6,413 nt of DNA from contig CAKUNB010000095.1 of the NCBI GenBank assembly GCA_934668285.1, positions 1 through 6,413 on the forward strand. The letters run 5' to 3'. The notes beneath the pieces were generated by a model. That model was not told the DNA's origin. It worked only from the letters and a program-made list of their open reading frames with translations, and did not search any database. Positions 1-5,426 of this stretch are shown here, piece after piece (the stretch's first letter is position 1; the number at the start of each line of letters is the position of its first letter). This DNA comes from an uncultured Oscillospiraceae bacterium (GTDB taxonomy: Bacteria; Bacillota; Clostridia; Oscillospirales; Oscillospiraceae). The translations under genes were made by a program, and so were the position numbers.

Positions 1-1435
1 TCGCAGCGGTGTCTATCCCCCTCCTGCGGGCCAGCGTATTCCCGGCGTGAAGAGAAACACGGATTGCGTTGACTACATCATCAATGGTTTCTTCTATGAT
101 GTCCTCAAGCCACCCGTTGCCGGTGATATCGCTTCGGGAAACGGGATTGTTGCCGCAGTAGGCAAACATATTTGTCCCAGTGAAACCCTGCCCCGTACTT
201 GCAAAACTGTCCGCGTTGAGGAATCGGCGCATGGTGGGGTCGTAATAGCGGGATTGGAGATAATAGAACCCGGTTTCGGTGTCGTAGTAGTAGCCGCGGT
301 AGCGCAGAGGATTAACATTGGCGAGGGCGGTGTTATTAGGACGATTGAGGATACTTTCACCGGCGTAGTTGGTGATACCGATCAGCTTGCCCCATGCGTC
401 GTAGGTGTAGGTGGCGTAGGTTTTCTCCGTGTAGCCGGTGGTGTTGCCGTTTGCGTCTGTGACCGCGACGGGACGAAAGATTTTTACGACGTCGCCTTGC
501 TGGTTTAGTGCATAGAAATAGTTGGTGAATTTCGCACCGTTGTTTTTGGAGAATTTAACAGCAAACGGGCGGCCTTGGGCGTCGTAAGAGAAGATCATAA
601 TGTTGGCGGTATCGCCTTCGCCGATCTTTTCGTAGACAACCTTGCCGTTTAAGGTCAGGTATTCGTGCTTTGTGCCGTTTACGTCCTTCGAGGAGCGGAT
701 GCCATCAGCGTCATAAGTGTAACTGGTCGTCTTGCCGCCGGTAGTCAGCTGCGTAAGCTGCCTGCCGTTCTTCCACGTCAGATTGCTGTAGGTTTTCGAG
801 CCATTGTACCAGTTCGACGGGTTGCCGCTGGCGTCGTAGGAGATGGTGCGGGTAGTGCCGTTTGCTGTGACCGAGGTCAGCAGGTCGAGCCAGTTCGAAT
901 CGTCATAATGGTAGGTCAGCGCGTCGGGATTTGTGGTGGAATCGCTTGTGGAAGTCAGGATATTACCAGCTGTGTCGTAGCTGTAGGTATAGGTGACATG
1001 GGAGCCTTCCGTGTCGGTGTTGCTGGCGTATGTGTAACGCGTCTCCGTCTTGAGCTGGTTCTGGTCGTCGTAGGTGTATTCTACCTTCGTGCGGCGGGTC
1101 GAGCCGCCGGAGGCGATTTGGGATTCTTGGATCTTGGTAATGTTACCTAATTCATCGTAGACGTAGCGGTCACCGGCAACCAGTGCGCCGCCTGTCATGC
1201 GGTAGTTGTAGTATTCTACGCGCGGGGTTGTCTTGTTCCCGCTGGTGTAGTACGACTGAGCGATCGTATAATACTCCGCACCGCCATTGCTTGTGATGGA
1301 GGACTTTTGCAGCCGCTTGAGCTTGTCGTAGGTCAGGTTGATCTTCTGACCGGACGTCGTGCGGACCTGCTTGAGGCTGCCGCGCGGGTGGCTAAAATGC
1401 TGGGCGGGAAGTGCCGGAAATGCCGCAACCGGCAC
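1..1435 (-). CDS. Third RHS/YD-repeat cassette, partial, with the first residues of a new tip (cassette C)
   Basis: The minus-strand frame is open from 1513 to the left edge with no stop. RHS homology starts at 1382 (GSLKQVRTTSGQKINL). It includes the same YD repeats as cassette B, FRPVAVTDANGN, NPLRYRGYYYD, SRYYDPTMRRFLNAD and NMFAYCGNNP. After the DITG junction (near 125) only about 40 residues of a new tip are seen (WLEDIIEETIDDVVNAIR, HAGNTLARRRG), too few to identify. The only fair start is a GTG at 1433-1435, inside the hairpin and without a correctly spaced ribosome site. The residues it would add do not look like RHS. There are no internal stops or frameshifts, so the cassette is truncated at its 5' end but otherwise intact. 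It is probably a silent donor module whose toxin and immunity gene lie to the left. Confidence 0.82.
   Translation of the reverse strand, partial: MPVAAFPALPAQHFSHPRGSLKQVRTTSGQKINLTYDKLKRLQKSSITSNGGAEYYTIAQSYYTSGNKTTPRVEYYNYRMTGGALVAGDRYVYDELGNITKIQESQIASGGSTRRTKVEYTYDDQNQLKTETRYTYASNTDTEGSHVTYTYSYDTAGNILTSTSDSTTNPDALTYHYDDSNWLDLLTSVTANGTTRTISYDASGNPSNWYNGSKTYSNLTWKNGRQLTQLTTGGKTTSYTYDADGIRSSKDVNGTKHEYLTLNGKVVYEKIGEGDTANIMIFSYDAQGRPFAVKFSKNNGAKFTNYFYALNQQGDVVKIFRPVAVTDANGNTTGYTEKTYATYTYDAWGKLIGITNYAGESILNRPNNTALANVNPLRYRGYYYDTETGFYYLQSRYYDPTMRRFLNADSFASTGQGFTGTNMFAYCGNNPVSRSDITGNGWLEDIIEETIDDVVNAIRVSLHAGNTLARRRGIDTAA
130..1382 (-). repeat. RHS core direct repeat, copy C
   Basis: This copy aligns without gaps to copy B at a constant offset of 2924 bp. 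It ends abruptly at CTGCCG (1377-1382, matching 4301-4306). Divergence is visible at about 130-770 and 1343-1382. The block 771-1342 appears identical to copy B base for base by eye. Confidence 0.9.
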
Positions 1436-1446
1436 CTCCTGCCCAG
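1400..1446 (-). repeat. Long imperfect hairpin at the cassette B/C junction, possible terminator
   Basis: Arms 1400-1417 and 1429-1446 form an 18-bp stem with one mismatch and one wobble around an 11-nt loop. On the minus strand the stem is followed by CATTTTAG, a short T-run. It lies 45 nt after the stop of the membrane protein gene, so it may end transcription of cassette B. A perfect 8-bp palindrome (CCGCGCGG, 1380-1387) sits exactly where homology to the RHS core begins. An intergenic repeat element is the main alternative. Confidence 0.6.
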
Positions 1447-1490
1447 CGAAAGCAGGAACGGTAATATTGCGAACGGGGGTATGCTTCTTC

Positions 1491-1961
1491 CTATTCGTTA
1501 TGCGCGGCTTCCATCATTGCGACGATTTTTTTATAATCGTCGCTCTCAAAAAACTTGTTCGGAACTGGAACTTGTAATAGACGGTTTGAATTGGCTAGAA
1601 TATAATCTTGCATGACGAGCTTCGGCAGCGGCTTATCCATAGTAGAAACGATGAGATACGTCTGCATGCTTATGCAGAATCTTTCGAGACGCGTAATTTG
1701 ATACCAACTCATCCGCCGCTGCTGATAACCGAGCAGCGTATAGACAAATACGCCATTACGCGTAAAATGGTAGCTTTTGCCATAGTAAAAAGTAAGACCG
1801 ATAATCAGCGGAACAACCAAAATGAGAATGTATTTTATATCCAGAAACCAACAGATACTGGCTGGAATCAATAAAACTACCGCCAAAGCAAGGATAACGG
1901 GCCATCCACAGCGAATGCAAACCTCGTTATCGCGTTCCTGATTACGGTTTTCGTTCTCCAT
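1491..1961 (-). CDS. Two-helix membrane protein with possible bacterial PH-like domain; second putative immunity gene of cassette B
   Basis: This is a 156-residue protein. A short hydrophilic N-terminus (1-19, with a CIRC pair) is followed by two adjacent membrane helices (about 21-40 and 44-60). Next is a beta-rich domain of about 70-75 residues (YHFTRNGVFVY, MSWYQITRLERF, TYLIVSTM) ending in a helix (DYKKIVAMMEAAHNE). Two helices, then strands and a C-terminal helix, match the layout of membrane-anchored bacterial PH-like (bPH) proteins. The CIRC pair alone is too little for a zinc ribbon. The gene lies 25 nt after the first immunity gene and ends the cassette. It could be a second immunity protein acting at the inner face of the membrane, or an immunity gene left from an older tip. 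The membrane topology is clear; the PH fold is moderately likely and the role is inferred. Confidence 0.78.
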   Translation of the reverse strand: MENENRNQERDNEVCIRCGWPVILALAVVLLIPASICWFLDIKYILILVVPLIIGLTFYYGKSYHFTRNGVFVYTLLGYQQRRMSWYQITRLERFCISMQTYLIVSTMDKPLPKLVMQDYILANSNRLLQVPVPNKFFESDDYKKIVAMMEAAHNE

Positions 1962-1966
1962 ACAGA

Positions 1967-1971
1967 CTCCT
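1967..1971 (-). promoter_or_regulatory. Ribosome-binding site that sets the start of the membrane protein gene
   Basis: AGGAG lies 5 nt before the ATG at 1961. The longer frame that begins at 2081 would add 40 residues of low-complexity sequence lying wholly in the upstream gene, with no ribosome site. The 1961 start is therefore preferred. Confidence 0.75.
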
Positions 1972-1986
1972 CGTATGATAATGACA

Positions 1987-2448
1987 TTACAACATTTGAA
2001 AACGCAAGCGCCTGAAGTCGATGACCAGCTCGTTTTGCGTATCGCACGCGACGGAGAGCCGGAAGGAATGGCGGCTGACATGCTTCAGCTCGCAATACCC
2101 CCAGCTGAGCAGCTCGGCGACAGCGCATTGGAAGGAAGCAACGTGAAGGACTACCGCTTGGACGTCTTGGAAAAGCAGCTCTGCTCTGCCCGCCTCTGAA
2201 GTCAGAAGAACTCTGCATTGCTTCTCCGCGCCATCCTGCGAAAATGCAATCTCCGAAAAGACCGCGTCGTGGAAGCTGTCGCAGCAGCGCAGAAAGCGGC
2301 GCATATCCTCGGAGAGAAACCGATCAATTTTTGCAAGATAGTCGAGGTATTCCGCGCGATTATGCTCCCACTGCCGCTGCGCGGCGTTTCGCTCGACACT
2401 GCTCTCCGCGCTCATTGCGCGCCATAAGGATTGCTTGAAGTATTCCAA
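1987..2448 (-). CDS. Probable immunity protein 1 of cassette B (soluble)
   Basis: This is a 153-residue cytoplasmic protein starting with MEYFKQSLW from a TTG, 66 nt past the tip stop. Residues about 15-50 are a charged, probably helical region. Then come FHDA (59-62), an alternating-hydrophobic beta-rich part, SWGYCE (115-120) and a closing strand pair (LVIDFRRLRF). The start, the FHD motif and the WGY.E motif recall DUF4085-like proteins, which often sit beside polymorphic toxins, but this is from memory of the pattern and needs a profile search. Its position directly after the cassette B tip makes it the first candidate for cognate immunity. A second small gene follows after 25 nt, so the two are probably co-transcribed. 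Confidence 0.78.
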   Translation of the reverse strand: MEYFKQSLWRAMSAESSVERNAAQRQWEHNRAEYLDYLAKIDRFLSEDMRRFLRCCDSFHDAVFSEIAFSQDGAEKQCRVLLTSEAGRAELLFQDVQAVVLHVASFQCAVAELLSWGYCELKHVSRHSFRLSVACDTQNELVIDFRRLRFQML

Positions 2449-2463
2449 AAATAAAGCACCTCC
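2446..2463 (-). promoter_or_regulatory. Ribosome-binding site and TTG start of the first cassette B immunity gene
   Basis: GGAGGT at 2458-2463 lies 9 nt before TTG at 2446-2448. No ATG is available at suitable spacing; the first in-frame ATG is 11 codons inside. The site therefore supports the TTG start. The 66 nt between the tip stop and this start are AT-rich, and I could not support a promoter in them. Confidence 0.7.
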
Positions 2464-2514
2464 GATTGCAGTAAATATGGTGAAAAATTAGCAAATTAAC
2501 GAGGCCTTTTAATA

Positions 2515-4590
2515 CTAAAATATGAGAAGGCTTGGCGCTAAAGCGGGGACTAGCGTTACTGATGGCAGTAAAGCTCCCGAAATGAATGGAGCAATTGGAA
2601 TGGTATACCTTTTGCCAGAGGAAGATACTGCGGTACTTTCAGAAGCTGCTTCAAAGTAGCGGGCTTCTTTATCATCTATGCCGCCAACTGAAATCGATTC
2701 CAACATGCCAAATGTGCATGGAGGATCAAACGTTACAGAGACCCCATCGGCATAGGTATATTTCGCGCCAGGGGATAGCCCAACTACTTCAGTTGCGTTG
2801 AAGAAGTCCTCTCGCTTCCCGTTGTAGTCCCAGTCTGCCTTTTTCTTCAGCCGTTTTTGAACTTTTTTGGGGAGTTTTCCCTTAGAATTATTTCCCTTAT
2901 CATGTGGCGAACCATCTTCATTTTGTGCATATCTTGTGCCTTTTTTCCAGACATGAATATGCCGTTTTGTGCCATTGCCCGTATTTTCCGCATCGATTCT
3001 GTAGTACCAGCCATCACCCAGCTCTATGACTTGACTGTCGCAGCCATCGGAATCAAATCGTATTATAGGGTTGTTTAGGCAGTACGCGAACATGTTCACT
3101 CCAATAAAGCCTTGATCTGTGCTGGCGTAAATGTCCGCATTGAGGAAACGCTTGAGTGTAGGGTCGTAGTAGCGGGATTGGAGGTAGTAGAAACCTGTCT
3201 CGTTGTCGTAGTAGTAGCCACGATAACGGAGGGGGTTGAGGTTGGCGAGGGAGGTGCCGTTGGTTTTGCCTAGGATGCTGGCGCCGGTGTAGTTGGTTAT
3301 GCCGGTCAGCTTGCCCCACGCGTCATAGGTGTAGGTGGCGTAGGTTTTCTCTGTGTAGCCGGTGGTGTTGCCGTTTGCGTCCGTGACCGCGACAGGGCGG
3401 AAGATTTTAACGACATCGCCTTGCTGATTCAGAGCGTAGAAGTAATTTGTGAATTTTACGCCGTTGTTTTTGGAGAATTTAACAGCAAACGGACGACCCT
3501 GCGCGTCATAGGAGAAGATCATAATGTTGGCGGTATCGCCTTCGCCGATCTTCTCATAAACGACCTTGCCGTTTAAGGTCAGGTATTCGTGCTTTGTGCC
3601 GTTGACGTCTTTTGAGGTGCGGATGCCGTCGGTGTCGTAGGTGTATTTGCTGGTTTTGCCGCCGGTGGTCAGTTGCGTAAGCTGGCGTCCGTTATTCCAC
3701 GTCAGATTGCTGTAGGTTTTCGAGCCATTGTACCAGTTCGACGGGTTGCCGCTGGCGTCGTAGGAGATGGTGCGGGTAGTGCCGTTTGCTGTGACCGAGG
3801 TCAGCAGGTCGAGCCAGTTCGAATCGTCATAATGGTAGGTCAGCGCGTCGGGATTTGTGGTGGAATCGCTTGTGGAAGTCAGGATATTACCAGCTGTGTC
3901 GTAGCTGTAGGTATAGGTGACATGGGAGCCTTCCGTGTCGGTGTTGCTGGCGTATGTGTAACGCGTCTCCGTCTTGAGCTGGTTCTGGTCGTCGTAGGTG
4001 TATTCTACCTTCGTGCGGCGGGTCGAGCCGCCGGAGGCGATTTGGGATTCTTGGATCTTGGTAATGTTACCTAATTCATCGTAGACGTAGCGGTCACCGG
4101 CAACCAGTGCGCCGCCTGTCATGCGGTAGTTGTAGTATTCTACGCGCGGGGTTGTCTTGTTCCCGCTGGTGTAGTACGACTGAGCGATCGTATAATACTC
4201 CGCACCGCCATTGCTTGTGATGGAGGACTTTTGCAGCCGCTTGAGCTTGTCGTAGGTCAGGTTGATTTTCTGCCCCGACGTGGTGCGGAACTGCTTGAGG
4301 CTGCCGTCGCCGTCTGTGCCGTCGTTGTAGGTATAATACTCCGTGTAGGTCTTGCCGCCGCCGCTCCACTTCTGCTTCGACAGGCGATTATACGCGTCGT
4401 AGATATGCTCGGTGCGCAGACTGACGGTATTGCCGACCGATTCACTGCTGCGGACAAGGCGGCCGAGACTGTCGTATTCGAAGCGATACGTCGTCAGCAC
4501 GGCGGTGCCGTCCTTGCCTGTACCGTAGTGCTTCAGCTCGGCGATTGCGCCTTCGGCGTTGTGCTGTCTTTGTAGGCGAAAGCGCCCCAT
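2515..4590 (-). CDS. Displaced RHS/YD-repeat cassette with an unclassified toxin tip (cassette B)
   Basis: This is a 691-residue open frame. Residues about 12-430 carry YD repeats (FEYDSLGRL, HIYDAYNRL, YVYDELGNI, YSYDTAGNI, FSYDAQGRP, YTYDAWGKL), which in RHS proteins build the beta-cocoon shell. The core NPLRYRGYYYD, SRYYDPTLKRFLNAD, NMFAYCLNNP and a DSDG junction end near 516. The tip is about 175 residues: WYYRID, KRHIHVWKKG (His at about 544 and 546), NEDGSPHDKG, a basic stretch of Lys/Arg, WDYNGKREDFF, then a hydrophobic Pro/Leu-rich tail (about 665-691). I do not recognise the tip family; conserved-looking His and Asp suggest a nuclease but do not prove it. The protein lacks any N-terminal secretion or delivery region. 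The ATG at 4590 has no Shine-Dalgarno and adjoins a hairpin. The first 10 or so residues look non-RHS, so RHS homology probably starts near 4560. This is most likely a silent orphan cassette. Confidence 0.85.
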   Translation of the reverse strand: MGRFRLQRQHNAEGAIAELKHYGTGKDGTAVLTTYRFEYDSLGRLVRSSESVGNTVSLRTEHIYDAYNRLSKQKWSGGGKTYTEYYTYNDGTDGDGSLKQFRTTSGQKINLTYDKLKRLQKSSITSNGGAEYYTIAQSYYTSGNKTTPRVEYYNYRMTGGALVAGDRYVYDELGNITKIQESQIASGGSTRRTKVEYTYDDQNQLKTETRYTYASNTDTEGSHVTYTYSYDTAGNILTSTSDSTTNPDALTYHYDDSNWLDLLTSVTANGTTRTISYDASGNPSNWYNGSKTYSNLTWNNGRQLTQLTTGGKTSKYTYDTDGIRTSKDVNGTKHEYLTLNGKVVYEKIGEGDTANIMIFSYDAQGRPFAVKFSKNNGVKFTNYFYALNQQGDVVKIFRPVAVTDANGNTTGYTEKTYATYTYDAWGKLTGITNYTGASILGKTNGTSLANLNPLRYRGYYYDNETGFYYLQSRYYDPTLKRFLNADIYASTDQGFIGVNMFAYCLNNPIIRFDSDGCDSQVIELGDGWYYRIDAENTGNGTKRHIHVWKKGTRYAQNEDGSPHDKGNNSKGKLPKKVQKRLKKKADWDYNGKREDFFNATEVVGLSPGAKYTYADGVSVTFDPPCTFGMLESISVGGIDDKEARYFEAASESTAVSSSGKRYTIPIAPFISGALLPSVTLVPALAPSLLIF
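3054..4306 (-). repeat. RHS core direct repeat, copy B
   Basis: This is the partner of copy C at an offset of 2924 bp. The part 3695-4266 matches 771-1342 without a difference that I can see, while both flanks differ at many third-codon positions. The left part (about 3074-3431) also matches copy A. Confidence 0.9.
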
Positions 4591-4591
4591 A

Positions 4592-4631
4592 GGGTGGGGA
4601 GGCCGATTGCCCCTAACCGGCCTCCCCGCCC
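4592..4631 (-). repeat. GC-rich hairpin at the cassette A/B junction
   Basis: Arms 4592-4605 and 4618-4631 form a 14-bp stem around a 12-nt loop. The inner 10 bp (GGGGAGGCCG / CGGCCTCCCC) are perfect and the outer part has one mismatch or wobble. No T-run follows on the minus strand, so it is not a textbook rho-independent terminator. It sits about 50 nt after the immunity A stop and just before the apparent start of cassette B. It could be a terminator of another kind, a REP-like intergenic repeat, or a recombination scar. Confidence 0.6.
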
Positions 4632-4683
4632 GGGGCTGGATAATGTCACATGTTTGCTGATTTCGCTACGAGGAAATCATTTT

Positions 4684-5415
4684 CTAAAAGGAGGGCTTGG
4701 GTTGAATCGCGGCGGGGACTTTTTTGCGGAGTGCTGCTAATTGCGCGTCCTTCTTTTTCTCCAATTCCGCGATGTATTCTAAGCGGACGGCAGGATCCTC
4801 CAACGCGCGAAGCTGGGCGCGGTGGCGCATTGCATAGGGATTCTTTGTCTCGTCTACGTCGGGCGCGTTGCGGAAGTAAGTTTCTTTTGTTTGAATAGCC
4901 TGCTCCCAAAACTCCGCATCCTGATAGTATATTACCTCGTCTACAAAATCTTCCCTCAAGTACGTGTAATCCGCTTTTCGCCACAGCTCTTTCCTCTGCT
5001 CAAAGGCATCTTCTGGCGTTTGAATTATTTCCAGATAGTATCCTATCCGCTCTTTTGTTGGAACTCCGCCAAAATGTTCCCCGCGAGGATAGTGAATTGG
5101 ACGCCTACGGTAAAAATGCTGCCATTTATCGTGTAAAATAAAGTAATCATTGTTGTAATAATCTGTTGTTACAAGCGGTGCTGGAATCTCGGTTTTAATG
5201 AATAGCGGCTTTGCAGCAAAGGCCAAATACATGCTGGCTGGCGAGGAAAACACCGTGTACATTTGAAGTGAAAACAGCACATCGTTTCGCAATAAGTACC
5301 AATGAATTAAATCGTCCTTGTAGCTGGAAAAGCCGAATTCTTCTAAAAAGCTCTGATAACCATCCCGTACCGCGTCCTGAAAATCTGCAAGAATATCCTG
5401 TCTTAATGTACCCAT
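4684..5415 (-). CDS. Probable immunity protein for the cassette A nuclease tip
   Basis: This is a 243-residue soluble protein with no signal peptide or membrane segment. The ATG at 5415 follows a strong AGGAGGT and lies only 9 nt past the toxin-tip stop, the standard place for a cognate immunity gene. The N-terminal third (FLEEFGF, WYLLRNDVLFSLQMY at about 24-53) loosely recalls DUF4304-type proteins, but I would not assign a family from this. The middle is rich in Tyr, His and acidic residues. The end (about 205-235) is a charged helix likely to form a coiled coil (AELEKKKDAQLAALRKKV). By position, it should bind and block the restriction-fold tip in the cytoplasm of the producer. The gene is surely real; the immunity role is inferred from context. 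Confidence 0.82.
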   Translation of the reverse strand: MGTLRQDILADFQDAVRDGYQSFLEEFGFSSYKDDLIHWYLLRNDVLFSLQMYTVFSSPASMYLAFAAKPLFIKTEIPAPLVTTDYYNNDYFILHDKWQHFYRRRPIHYPRGEHFGGVPTKERIGYYLEIIQTPEDAFEQRKELWRKADYTYLREDFVDEVIYYQDAEFWEQAIQTKETYFRNAPDVDETKNPYAMRHRAQLRALEDPAVRLEYIAELEKKKDAQLAALRKKVPAAIQPKPSF

Positions 5416-5419
5416 ACGG

Positions 5420-5426
5420 ACCTCCT
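5420..5426 (-). promoter_or_regulatory. Ribosome-binding site overlapping the RHS-A stop codon
   Basis: AGGAGGT lies 4 nt before the ATG at 5415. It overlaps the TAG stop of the RHS-A gene (5425-5427), so the last codon of the toxin and the ribosome site of the next gene share bases. This implies translational coupling of toxin tip and immunity gene, and it fixes the immunity start. Confidence 0.85.

Noticed and set aside
47..1150. Long plus-strand open frames over the RHS core (47-508, 665-1150, and the copy at 3673-4074)
   Set aside because: They are antisense readings of YD repeats. Their Val/Gly-rich products recur wherever the core is repeated, and they have no ribosome sites.
1905..1920. 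CIRC pair in the membrane protein as a zinc ribbon
   Set aside because: Only one Cys pair is present and no second pair or His pair lies nearby, so a zinc site cannot be supported.
1962..2081. A 40-residue N-terminal extension of the membrane protein from an ATG at 2081
   Set aside because: It overlaps the upstream immunity gene, is of low complexity and has no ribosome site. The ATG at 1961 has AGGAG at good spacing and places the membrane helices normally.
2449..2514. A promoter for the cassette B immunity genes in the AT-rich 66-nt gap
   Set aside because: TTGCTA and CATATT/TATTAAAA-like words occur, but never at a 16-18 nt spacing. AT-richness alone is not evidence.
4658..4679. Small inverted repeat (TGATTTC / GAAATCA) just after the immunity A stop
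   Set aside because: The stem is only 7 bp with an 8-nt loop and no T-run, weak enough to be chance.
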